Shown here: positions 1-5,578 of the stretch, in pieces | How positions within the stretch are numbered: position 1 is the stretch's first letter | Layout: each line of letters opens with the position of its first letter | DNA from: Succinatimonas hippei | GTDB taxonomy: Bacteria; Pseudomonadota; Gammaproteobacteria; Enterobacterales; Succinivibrionaceae | DNA length: 9,551 nt | NCBI GenBank assembly: GCA_004557545.1 | Contig: SFGV01000070.1 | Span: 1 to 9,551 of the forward strand | Direction of reading: 5' to 3' | Notes under the pieces: generated by a model | Told to the model about the DNA's origin: nothing | What the model saw: only the letters and a program-made list of their open reading frames with translations | The model's database searches: none | Program-made: the position numbers and the translations under genes

Positions 1-144
1 CTCCTCACGCTCAGCCTTACGTTTTTGAAGAATCTTTTTAAGCGCTCCCTGCTCAAGCCTTTTCTGATCTTTAAGCGCGTTTACTACCGTTCCTATTACA
101 AAAAGAAACGGCAGTGAGATCACAAGGATGGTAAGAGCGCTCAT
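1..144 (-). CDS. Small single-pass membrane protein, N-terminal 48 residues (partial, runs off the left edge)
   Basis: An open frame starts at ATG 144-142 and stays open to base 1 without a stop. Residues 1 to about 24 (starting MSALTILVISLPFLFVIG) form one hydrophobic segment. They are followed by a strongly charged, Lys/Glu/Arg/Gln-rich helical stretch (KDQKRLEQ...KRKAEREE) that could be a coiled coil on the cytoplasmic side. The start lies 6 bases after the stop of the upstream thioredoxin-like gene, and the AGG of its weak Shine-Dalgarno overlaps that stop, which suggests translational coupling and one transcript. The layout (MSAL start, one membrane helix, charged helix) resembles phage-shock protein PspB, but the similarity is slight and the C-terminus is missing. 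Treat the PspB idea as a guess. That it is a coding, membrane-anchored small protein is fairly well supported. Confidence 0.6.
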   Translation of the reverse strand, partial: MSALTILVISLPFLFVIGTVVNALKDQKRLEQGALKKILQKRKAEREE

Positions 145-150
145 ATACTG

Positions 151-867
151 CTACCTGGATAAGAGAGACTTTAAGTCGCTGAGAGACTGAACCGCTCCGC
201 GATATTCTTGACCGTCGATAATAAGGTACGGGGTGCCGGTAACCTGAAGCTTGCGGGATACCGCCAGATCCGCGCGGATCTTCTCCTGCGGTCTTCCAGA
301 TTTCATCTCAGTCTCAACTTTTGACCAGTCAATTCCCTCGGCTTTGGCAAGCTCCTTTAAAGCGTCAACGCTGTTTGGATCGGCCTCATCGCGCATAAGC
401 TTGTCATGGAAGGAGAAGAACTTTTCCTTTTCGGTATTGTAAATGGCCTGAGCTACGGTCGCGCTGATGGCTGAGGTCTTGGAAATCACCGGAAGGTTAA
501 CATAAACAAGCTTAAGTCCAAGAGACGGATCCTTTAAAGCCTCATTGAGCACCGGCTCCATAACCTTGCAATAGCCGCAGTTATAGTCATAAAAATCGAT
601 AATGTAGTGCTTTGGCCCTGCTTTTCCTTTATTGGGGGTTCCGGCGTCATCACGGTAGGAGGCGCCATACTGCCGCACAAGCTCCGCGTGGCGATCCTGC
701 TCTCTGGCCTCAAGTTTCTTTATAGCCTCCAAAACCACCTCAGGGTGTTTGTCCAGATACTCTGAGACTACCTTTCCTATCTCCTGTCTCTGAGCGTCAC
801 TGAACTCCTGCGCGGATACGGAAACAGCACAGGTCATCGCCATCACCGCGAGTATTTTTTTCCACAT
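151..867 (-). CDS. Periplasmic DsbA-family thiol:disulfide protein, ScsC/BdbD-like
   Basis: This is a predicted secreted thioredoxin-fold oxidoreductase or isomerase acting on cysteines of envelope proteins. From the chosen start (ATG 867-865, 238 residues) it has a signal peptide beginning MWKKILAVM with cleavage likely after SVSA before QEF. A charged helical N-terminal stalk follows (about residues 24-65 of the mature frame), like the oligomerisation segment of ScsC proteins. The thioredoxin-like domain then has the active site FYDYNCGYCK and, near the C-terminus, the cis-proline loop TGTPYLII. An in-frame ATG at 900 would add 11 residues (MKKIQITRNHD), but ATG 867 has an AAGGA Shine-Dalgarno 8 bases upstream, gives a canonical signal peptide, and a plausible promoter would start transcription near 892, inside the longer version. 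The only other cysteine lies in the signal peptide and does not make a lipobox. The class is confident; whether it is an oxidase, an isomerase or copper-linked like ScsC cannot be read from sequence. Confidence 0.88.
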   Translation of the reverse strand: MWKKILAVMAMTCAVSVSAQEFSDAQRQEIGKVVSEYLDKHPEVVLEAIKKLEAREQDRHAELVRQYGASYRDDAGTPNKGKAGPKHYIIDFYDYNCGYCKVMEPVLNEALKDPSLGLKLVYVNLPVISKTSAISATVAQAIYNTEKEKFFSFHDKLMRDEADPNSVDALKELAKAEGIDWSKVETEMKSGRPQEKIRADLAVSRKLQVTGTPYLIIDGQEYRGAVQSLSDLKSLLSR

Positions 868-898
868 ATCATGGTTCCTTGTTATCTGTATCTTTTTC

Positions 899-928
899 AT
901 AGTATCACGGCAGGCGCGGTCATGAAAA
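899..928 (-). promoter_or_regulatory. Candidate promoter of the DsbA-family gene
   Basis: On the minus strand an extended -10 (TG-A-TACTAT, hexamer at 904-899) is preceded at 18 bp by TTTTCA (928-923), which shares four of six bases with the -35 consensus. Transcription would begin near 892, giving a leader of about 25 bases to the ATG at 867. The -35 overlaps the T-run of the upstream terminator, leaving very little room for any other promoter. This is a consensus match only. Confidence 0.4.
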
Positions 929-960
929 AAGGCGGCGCGAAATGTCGGCGCCGCCTTTTT
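926..960 (-). terminator. Intrinsic terminator after the WYL regulator gene
   Basis: A perfect 13-bp stem (AAAAAGGCGGCGC at 926-938 pairing with 948-960) closes a 9-base loop. On the minus strand the GC-rich stem is followed by six T residues (930-925). It begins 15 bases after the stop codon of the WYL gene and separates that gene from the DsbA-family gene. The A/T runs on both sides mean it could also stop transcription coming from the left on the plus strand. Confidence 0.88.
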
Positions 961-974
961 CAGTTTAAAAACGA

Positions 975-1991
975 TCAGTGACCGCCGGCCATGCGTCTGA
1001 AGACCTCAGCCTCATTGTCAAGCACCAGCTGACGCTCCTCAGGAGGGAGTACGCTGTCTTCCTTGGTAAGGCGCAGATAGCGTAACGCGTAGAAGAGCAG
1101 AGCTCTTCTGCATGGATAAATTACGGTGCCGGATTTATCCATGCCGTAATCAAACTCAATTGCCTTGCGAGCGCTCTCCGGGAGCTTCGGATTAGCCTTT
1201 AAAACCAGATCTACAAGATCATTCCAGTCCGAATCATCACGGCTGGAGGTTCCGACCTCGCGGAAACCATTGCCCTGAGGATCAGGAAAACGATCATTAG
1301 GCGCCGGAGTCTCAGGAACCGCGCACTCGACAATCCGGGACAGCACATAGTCACGGAAGGCGTGAACATCATAGCAATAGGCGCGGATATGCCAGCGCAT
1401 GCCATCAAAGGCAAGCCCATGCGGAGCGATCAGGCGGTCAAGGTTTGAGGTATCGTGCAGCGACATATATTTGATATGCACCGCCATATGGGTTCTGATG
1501 GCCTCAAGCACGTTGTAGAGCACCTCGGCGCGGATGTTACGGCGCGGAGGATTGAAGCAGGCTATGCCAACTGAAGGAATGAAGCCAAAGAAATTGCGGC
1601 TGTCGATGAGTTCTCCGCGGGCTGCCAGAAGCAGATCGTTGAGATAGGACTCAGGTGAGCAGACCTTGGGGAATAATGGCTTGAAATCCTCAGTCTTTAA
1701 ATAAACCTTAAGATGGCGATCGTATACAAGGTTGCGGCGAGGAGGATCTGCTTCTGCCACCATCTGGTGATATCTTGAGAGATCAAGTGAAGCCTGAGGC
1801 ACGGAAATGCTGAAAAAATTCACCAGATCCTTACGGTTGATCTTGCCGTCTACTCCAAGACGGAAATCTATAAACTCAAGGCGTCTTAACTGATTCCACT
1901 TGTTTGACGAAGGATTCTTTTCGTCTTCCTTTCCCAGAGTCTCTGAGGGCAGAGGGTCCGAAACTGTAAACATTCTTCTTATTCCATCCAT
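975..1991 (-). CDS. WYL-domain transcriptional regulator, BrxR/CapW-like
   Basis: This is a predicted DNA-binding regulator of 338 residues. Residues 33-100 look like the winged helix-turn-helix of the BrxR/CapW group: WNQLRRLEFIDFRLGVDG, then INRKDLVNFF and PQASLDLSRYHQM. Residues about 158-225 form a WYL domain with IKYMSLHD and the core RWHIRAYCYD, where W-H-I stands for the W-Y-L triad. The C-terminal 80 or so residues would be the WCX extension. BrxR and CapW proteins are known as repressors of BREX, CBASS and other phage-defence islands, and are thought to sense a nucleotide-type ligand through the WYL domain. No defence gene is visible here; the neighbours are a ROK regulator and a thiol-redox gene. 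The ATG at 1991 has a poor Shine-Dalgarno; the in-frame ATG at 1973 (Met7), with GGAATAAGAAGA ahead, is an equally likely start. The family is confident; the target genes are unknown. Confidence 0.88.
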   Translation of the reverse strand: MDGIRRMFTVSDPLPSETLGKEDEKNPSSNKWNQLRRLEFIDFRLGVDGKINRKDLVNFFSISVPQASLDLSRYHQMVAEADPPRRNLVYDRHLKVYLKTEDFKPLFPKVCSPESYLNDLLLAARGELIDSRNFFGFIPSVGIACFNPPRRNIRAEVLYNVLEAIRTHMAVHIKYMSLHDTSNLDRLIAPHGLAFDGMRWHIRAYCYDVHAFRDYVLSRIVECAVPETPAPNDRFPDPQGNGFREVGTSSRDDSDWNDLVDLVLKANPKLPESARKAIEFDYGMDKSGTVIYPCRRALLFYALRYLRLTKEDSVLPPEERQLVLDNEAEVFRRMAGGH

Positions 1992-2049
1992 CTTTTGCTG
2001 AAAGAGGCCGCGTTTGCGTAACGGCGTATCGGATCATGTCTGACAATTA

Positions 2050-2075
2050 AAACAGATTTATGATTCCACCTGTTT
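2050..2075 (-). promoter_or_regulatory. Inverted repeat at the transcription start of the WYL gene, candidate autoregulatory operator
   Basis: AAACAG (2050-2055) and CTGTTT (2070-2075) form a perfect 6-bp inverted repeat with centres 20 bp apart, about two helical turns. It lies directly next to the -10 box and covers the expected start point near 2069. Repressors of the BrxR/CapW group are known to bind inverted repeats at their own promoters, so this is the obvious candidate site. The arms are short and the region is AT-rich, so chance cannot be ruled out. Confidence 0.35.
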
Positions 2076-2104
2076 ATTATATATATTACAAGACCGCCTT
2101 TCAG
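2076..2104 (-). promoter_or_regulatory. Candidate sigma-70 promoter of the WYL regulator gene
   Basis: On the minus strand a perfect TATAAT (2081-2076) follows CTGAAA (2104-2099, four of six matches to TTGACA) at the optimal 17-bp spacing. Transcription would start near 2069 and leave a leader of about 78 bases to the ATG at 1991. It is the best promoter match in this gap. Confidence 0.55.
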
Positions 2105-2219
2105 ATTTTTGCGCAAATAATTATCTTGTTTATACTGATTTTTGAGCTTTAAAGAAAAAATCTTGTTGTTTAAAACTTCAAATACAGATGAACTCAGCCA
2201 CCTGATTTCTATAATTTAA

Positions 2220-2262
2220 GAAAAAAATGATTGATTTTAGACAGAGTAAAACCTGTCAAAAG
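2220..2262 (-). terminator. Weak candidate terminator of the ROK gene
   Basis: Read on the minus strand, GACAG (2257-2253) pairs with CTGTC (2244-2240). The stem is extended by TTTT/AAAA after a one-base bulge, and a run of seven T residues (2227-2221) follows 8 bases further on. It lies about 45 bases after the ROK stop. The stem is short and AT-rich, so efficiency is doubtful. Confidence 0.3.
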
Positions 2263-2307
2263 CAGAATTTTTCAATAAATCTAGAAAACATGGTGCAAAA
2301 ATACGTA

Positions 2308-3324
2308 TCAGGAAATTCCGTTAAGCTTTTCAAGGCTCATGCTGATCATTCCTGAGACTATGTCCTCACGTATGCGATCAGAAATTTCAATACGCGGCAT
2401 CAGTGCGACCTCGGCGGCGGTTGGCAGAGCCCGTTTTAGTCTGTCCACAAGTCCTGGTTTTAAGGATTCGGTATAAACGGCAACATAACCGGGGTTCATA
2501 ACGCACATTACGGCTCTTAGCGTACGCAGCGCGAGATCATCTGCCTGCAGTTTCTCAAGCGGGAGCACTCCCTGATCGTTGTACATCGGGAAATAGCGCA
2601 CTTCACCGGCCATTCCGTCCTTGCCCTTGAGAACCTTGCCTGAATAACAAAAACCGCACGCGGGGGCGCGTCCGGGGACGAGCACGAGACCGGCGACATA
2701 TTCCTGATCTTTTAATCTTTTGTAACAGCCTAACGCCGCGGCGTTGATGTCAGTCTCAAAGAATACAGGGACTTTGAAACGCTGCTCGAGGTGATGGGAC
2801 AGTCTGCGTGACTGGGGATCATGGCGAAGGGCCGACCCTACTCTTCCGCCTACGCTGTCAGAGGGCATGGAGAGACCTATCATGGCAATCTTGGGGTAAT
2901 GCTCAAGATAACGCTCAATGCCAATTGAGAATTCATCAGTGTGAATGGCGTCGGAGTCAGATAACAGTTCCTCACGGCGCTCTATGCACTCGCCAAACAG
3001 ATCATGTACGGAATAACCGACATACTCATGACCCCCACGCGAATAGCACGACAGGATCAGCATTAGACTGAACGATGGATTAAAACAGAAGGTGGAGGCG
3101 GGGCGACCACCTGAGGTATTGGATGGGGAACCTTCAAAAATCTCGCCGTTATTTAAAAGCTCTTTAATAAGCTTGTTGACGGTAACAACCGAGAGACCGG
3201 TAAGCTCCTTTATTCTGCTAACTGTGCAGATCTGCTCCCTGTGCAAAGCTTCACGCACCTGCTGAAGATGATCCTCTCGTATGCTTCTGCCGGCGAGAAG
3301 CTGTTTTTGAGATACCGTAAGCAT
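2308..3324 (-). CDS. ROK-family transcriptional regulator with a degenerate kinase domain
   Basis: This is a predicted sugar-responsive repressor or activator of the NagC/Mlc/XylR group, 338 residues, cytoplasmic. Residues about 20-62 form a winged helix-turn-helix (VSRIKELTGLSVVTVNKLIK), followed by the typical linker SGGRPASTFCFNP (71-83). The ROK domain fills the rest. It keeps the motif ETDINAAALG (190-199, including Asp192) and a glycine-rich part ending DGMAGEVRYFP. The first ATP-binding motif (normally DxGxT) reads SCYSRGG here, and the usual CxCGxxGC zinc cluster of ROK proteins is absent, so it is unlikely to be an active sugar kinase. ATG 3324 has a good Shine-Dalgarno (AAAAGGGG, 6-base spacing). 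It is transcribed away from the 2-oxoacid oxidoreductase operon and is a natural candidate to control it, itself, or distant sugar genes. The ligand is unknown. Confidence 0.85.
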   Translation of the reverse strand: MLTVSQKQLLAGRSIREDHLQQVREALHREQICTVSRIKELTGLSVVTVNKLIKELLNNGEIFEGSPSNTSGGRPASTFCFNPSFSLMLILSCYSRGGHEYVGYSVHDLFGECIERREELLSDSDAIHTDEFSIGIERYLEHYPKIAMIGLSMPSDSVGGRVGSALRHDPQSRRLSHHLEQRFKVPVFFETDINAAALGCYKRLKDQEYVAGLVLVPGRAPACGFCYSGKVLKGKDGMAGEVRYFPMYNDQGVLPLEKLQADDLALRTLRAVMCVMNPGYVAVYTESLKPGLVDRLKRALPTAAEVALMPRIEISDRIREDIVSGMISMSLEKLNGIS

Positions 3325-3346
3325 GATCCGCCCCTTTTAAAATTGG

Positions 3347-3382
3347 GTTTATAAACTCTATTTAATAATAACATTCAGAGTT
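3347..3382 (-). promoter_or_regulatory. Palindrome and inverted repeat just upstream of the ROK gene, candidate operator
   Basis: A perfect 10-bp palindrome GTTTATAAAC (3347-3356) lies 22 bases before the ROK ATG. Overlapping it, AACTCT (3354-3359) and AGAGTT (3377-3382) form an inverted repeat with centres 23 bp apart, a spacing typical of dimeric regulators. TATAAA within the palindrome could be a -10 box on the minus strand, but no good -35 pairs with it. An autoregulatory role is inference. Confidence 0.3.
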
Positions 3383-3502
3383 GCAAAATTTGAACTCATT
3401 CATCATTTTTTTACTATGGTTAGCCCTTGATAAATTCATAATACCTTACAGTTAAGCTGTTCTTAATTGTATTTTTCTATAAAAACTATTTTTTATTCGT
3501 AA

Positions 3503-3543
3503 GTGTAAAATAGCTGACAAATTTTCTTTTGTAAATTTTACAC
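3503..3543. repeat. Nested inverted repeat with TGTAAA half-sites in the divergent region
   Basis: GTGTAAAAT (3503-3511) and ATTTTACAC (3535-3543) form a perfect 9-bp inverted repeat with centres 32 bp apart. Inside it ACAAA (3517-3521) pairs with TTTGT (3528-3532). The right part also holds a 13-base palindrome TGTAAA-T-TTTACA (3530-3542), so the half-site TGTAAA occurs three times. It could be an operator for looping or cooperative binding, or a structured RNA if transcribed. TyrR boxes use TGTAAA/TTTACA with 6 bases between, which is not the spacing seen here. Confidence 0.4.
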
Positions 3544-3657
3544 ACTTAGCACATCCCTGGATTTTAAGGTTTTTATCAAGGAATAACATCTAGTTACTGC
3601 GTTGATTGATGTTTTAGCAATACTGCCGGTTGAGCTCGGAAAATTTTCATTTTTTAT

Positions 3658-3688
3658 TGTGATTTTCATTTTGCCCTATAAAATCACA
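3658..3688 (+). promoter_or_regulatory. Operator-like inverted repeat over the -10 box of the oxidoreductase operon
   Basis: TGTGATTTT (3658-3666) and AAAATCACA (3680-3688) are perfect 9-bp inverted arms with a 13-base spacer and centres 22 bp apart. The likely -10 box TATAAA (3677-3682) lies partly inside the right arm; no convincing -35 is placed 16-18 bp upstream, so activation may be needed. A protein bound here would block RNA polymerase. The form (AT-rich arms about two turns apart, G and C at mirrored outer positions) resembles the operators of NagC/Mlc-type ROK regulators, and a ROK gene lies divergently next door. The repeat is certain; its use as an operator is inferred. Confidence 0.5.
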
Positions 3689-3689
3689 T

Positions 3690-3711
3690 CGGACGGACAC
3701 AGATGCGTCCG
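3690..3711 (+). promoter_or_regulatory. Hairpin at the expected 5' end of the operon mRNA
   Basis: CGGACG (3690-3695) pairs with CGTCCG (3706-3711) around a 10-base loop. With the -10 at 3677-3682, transcription would begin at about 3689-3690, so the message would start with this stem. It is followed by A residues rather than T residues, so it is not a forward terminator. A 5' stem of this kind can protect mRNA from decay; that role is inferred. Confidence 0.4.
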
Positions 3712-3730
3712 CAAAAAACACTTGCAAACG

Positions 3731-3746
3731 AGAGGAGCTTACTTTG
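3731..3746 (+). promoter_or_regulatory. Ribosome binding site that sets a TTG start for the gamma subunit
   Basis: AGAGGAG (3731-3737) is a near-perfect Shine-Dalgarno, 6 bases before TTG 3744-3746. No in-frame ATG lies close upstream, and the protein from this TTG begins at the usual place for the family (MLQIRLHGRGGQG). Confidence 0.8.
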
Positions 3747-4316
3747 CTTCAGATCAGATTACACGGCCGTGGAGGCCAGGGCGCTGTAACAACGGCAGAA
3801 ATGCTGTCGCTTTCAGCCTTCCTGGAAGGTCATTTCGCACAGGCCTTCCCTAGCTTTGGTTCAGAGCGTACCGGCGCGCCGGTCGTTGCCTACGCCAGGA
3901 TTGATGACAAAGAGGTCCGCACACACGAACCTATTCAGGAGCCGGATGTTGTTCTGGTTCAGGATCGCACACTGCTGAGCGTTGTTGACGTATTCGGCGG
4001 ACTTAACCCTCAGGGCTACGCCATTATCAACACCGCTGAGAAACCTGAAGACGTTGTACCCGAGCTTTGCGCGAAACTCCCCAAGGGACACGTGCTTACC
4101 GTTCCGGCGACCGATTTTGCCGTCAAGGCCATGAAGATGAACAAGCCTGGTGCCCCTATGCTGGCATCGCTTGCGGCCGCAACTGACGTATTAAAGCTCG
4201 AGTCTGTGCAGAAATCCTTCCAGACCCGTTACCCTGGCAAGGTCGGCGACGCCAACGCTGAAGCCGCCGCGCTCGCATACAACTACCTTAAAGATAAAAT
4301 GAAGGAAGGCAAATAA
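3744..4316 (+). CDS. porG: 2-oxoacid:acceptor oxidoreductase, gamma subunit
   Basis: This is the gamma subunit (190 residues) of a pyruvate:ferredoxin oxidoreductase-type enzyme, which oxidises a 2-oxoacid with CoA to acyl-CoA and CO2. The diagnostic motif HGRGGQGAVT lies at residues 7-16, and AFPSFGSERTGAPV at 34-47 matches the conserved FPSFGxERRGAPV block of the family; the length is usual. Translation begins at a TTG codon with a strong Shine-Dalgarno. Its stop overlaps the start of the alpha-subunit gene by one base (TAATG), so the two are coupled. It is the first gene of a four-gene operon. The symbol porG is used by family; the substrate is not proven, and VOR, IOR or phenylglyoxylate enzymes have the same subunit type. 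Confidence 0.93.
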   Translation: MLQIRLHGRGGQGAVTTAEMLSLSAFLEGHFAQAFPSFGSERTGAPVVAYARIDDKEVRTHEPIQEPDVVLVQDRTLLSVVDVFGGLNPQGYAIINTAEKPEDVVPELCAKLPKGHVLTVPATDFAVKAMKMNKPGAPMLASLAAATDVLKLESVQKSFQTRYPGKVGDANAEAAALAYNYLKDKMKEGK

Positions 4317-5557
4317 TGACTGAGCAGATTGAAGGTTCATTAGGCGTCGCAAAGGCAGTTGCCCTTTGCCATCCCGGTGTTGTTTGCGCTTACCCTATCA
4401 GCCCGCAAACTCACATCGTTGAAAATCTTGGCAAGTTCGTAAAGTCAGGCGCTCTCAAGAACTGCGATTACTTAAACGTTGAGTCCGAGTTCGCGGCCAT
4501 TTCCGTTTCAATCGGATCCTCAGCTGGCGGTCTTCGTACCTATACCGCTACCGCTTCACAGGGTCTGCTGTTCATGACCGAGGGCGTTTACAACGCCGCT
4601 GGTCTTGGTCTTCCCATCGTCATGACCGTTGCCTCCCGCGCTATCGGCGGCCCGATCAACATCTGGAATGACCACTCAGACTCACTCTCACAGCGTGACT
4701 CAGGCTGGTTGCAGCTTTTCTGCGAATCCAACCAGGACGCGCTTGATACCCACATCATGGCCTTTAAGATCGCCGAGACCGTTGGTCTCCCGGTTATGGT
4801 CTGCATGGACGGTTTCGTGCTCACCCATGCCTTTGAGCGCCTTGAGCTCCCGACCCAGGAGCAGGTTGATTCCTTCCTGCCTGAGTTTGAGCCTAAAGAG
4901 TACCTTACTCCAAAAGAGCCTATCTCAATAGGTTCAATGGTTGGTCCTGAGGCCTTTACCGAGGTTCGCTTCCTGCAGCAGCGCAAGATGGCCAAGGCTC
5001 TGAAGGTCATTGAGGACGTTACAGCCGAGTATCGCAAGATCACCGGTCACCACTCAGGCGGTCTGCTTGACTGCTACCGCTGTGACGACGCCGAGCTCAA
5101 GCTCATCATCATGGGCTCTACCGTCGGTACCGCCAAGGACGAGGTTGATCGTCTGCGCGAGCAGGGTGTGAAGGTCGGCATCATCTCCCTCAAGTCGTTC
5201 CGTCCGTTCCCGTACGAGGCAATGCGCAAGGCTATCGGCGACTGCAAGAAGGTCGTGTGCGTCGAGCGCGCGTTCTCCTTCGGCGCCCGCGGCATCATCT
5301 GCCCTGAGGTCAAGCGCGCGATGGAAGGCACCGGCTGTGATGTCAAGACCGCTATAGCTGGTCTCGGCGGACGCGCCATCTACGGCACCACCATTAACGG
5401 CATCGTCAGAGCTGCCTTTGAAGGCAAGTTCAAGGACGAGATGACCTGGTTTGACGTGAACAGCAATGTCCTCAACAGCTACACCAAAGACGTGGAAGGC
5501 GTTACCTTCCCTGAAGGCCCGCTGTCAGACTCCCAGCTTCACGCTTCTGTAAAGTAA
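4316..5557 (+). CDS. porA: 2-oxoacid:acceptor oxidoreductase, alpha subunit
   Basis: Alpha subunit, 413 residues. Residues 1 to about 240 form the pyrimidine-binding domain of the thiamine diphosphate enzyme and about 255-360 the C-terminal transketolase-like domain. Visible family signatures are AYPISPQTHIVE (25-36), NVESEFAA (54-61, with Glu56 the likely partner of the cofactor aminopyrimidine), and VASRAIGGPINIWNDHSD (105-122). Arg108 is at the place of the 2-oxoacid carboxylate-binding arginine of known pyruvate:ferredoxin oxidoreductases. The usual YPITP reads YPISP, and the N-terminal GNEAVAEA-type motif reads GSLGVAKA. These changes leave substrate choice open, with pyruvate favoured and phenylglyoxylate or another 2-oxoacid possible. 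ATG 4316 overlaps the previous stop and has GGAAGG upstream. Codon use is strongly biased, suggesting high expression. Confidence 0.93.
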   Translation: MTEQIEGSLGVAKAVALCHPGVVCAYPISPQTHIVENLGKFVKSGALKNCDYLNVESEFAAISVSIGSSAGGLRTYTATASQGLLFMTEGVYNAAGLGLPIVMTVASRAIGGPINIWNDHSDSLSQRDSGWLQLFCESNQDALDTHIMAFKIAETVGLPVMVCMDGFVLTHAFERLELPTQEQVDSFLPEFEPKEYLTPKEPISIGSMVGPEAFTEVRFLQQRKMAKALKVIEDVTAEYRKITGHHSGGLLDCYRCDDAELKLIIMGSTVGTAKDEVDRLREQGVKVGIISLKSFRPFPYEAMRKAIGDCKKVVCVERAFSFGARGIICPEVKRAMEGTGCDVKTAIAGLGGRAIYGTTINGIVRAAFEGKFKDEMTWFDVNSNVLNSYTKDVEGVTFPEGPLSDSQLHASVK

Positions 5558-5578
5558 CGCGACACCGGAGGATTTAAA

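Larger units (their letters stand above)
1992..2307. other. 316-bp AT-rich gap between the ROK and WYL genes
   Basis: The gap holds the WYL promoter and inverted repeat (2050-2104) and a weak hairpin behind the ROK gene (2235-2262). No convincing open frame with a Shine-Dalgarno, and no RNA gene, was seen in the rest, which is AT-rich and contains several A and T runs. Confidence 0.6.
3325..3743. other. 419-bp AT-rich divergent control region between the ROK gene and the oxidoreductase operon
   Basis: The region is markedly AT-rich and has no convincing gene. It holds inverted repeats near the ROK start (3347-3382), a nested repeat in the middle (3503-3543), an imperfect repeat CCTGGAT/ATCAAGG (3556-3562 and 3575-3581), and the operon promoter with a repeat over the -10 (3658-3688). 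A leader hairpin (3690-3711) and the Shine-Dalgarno at 3731 complete it. The length and number of repeats suggest regulation by more than one protein; this is inferred from layout only. Confidence 0.6.

Noticed and set aside
868..900. Longer start (ATG 900) for the DsbA-family protein
   Set aside because: It has no Shine-Dalgarno, would put 11 extra residues before a canonical signal peptide, and lies at or before the predicted transcription start.
3530..3542. TyrR box in the divergent region
   Set aside because: TGTAAA and TTTACA are present, but with 1 base between them instead of the 6 expected for TyrR.
3421..3620. FNR boxes (TTGAT...ATCAA) that might link the operon to anaerobiosis
   Set aside because: Only single half-sites are seen (for example TTGAT near 3428 and 3602); no pair has the 4-base spacing.
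3658..3688. CRP site (TGTGA...TCACA) at the operon promoter
   Set aside because: The arms contain TGTGA and TCACA but are separated by 21 bases instead of 6, so one CRP dimer would not fit.
3602..3853. 83-codon plus-strand open frame covering the promoter region and the start of the gamma-subunit gene
   Set aside because: It begins at a TTG without a Shine-Dalgarno, contains the operon promoter, leader hairpin and ribosome binding site, and overlaps a certain gene in another frame.
4588..5379. Long minus-strand open frames opposite the alpha-subunit gene
   Set aside because: They are mirror frames created by the biased codon use of porA; they show no domain, no Shine-Dalgarno and low-complexity Ser/Arg-rich products.
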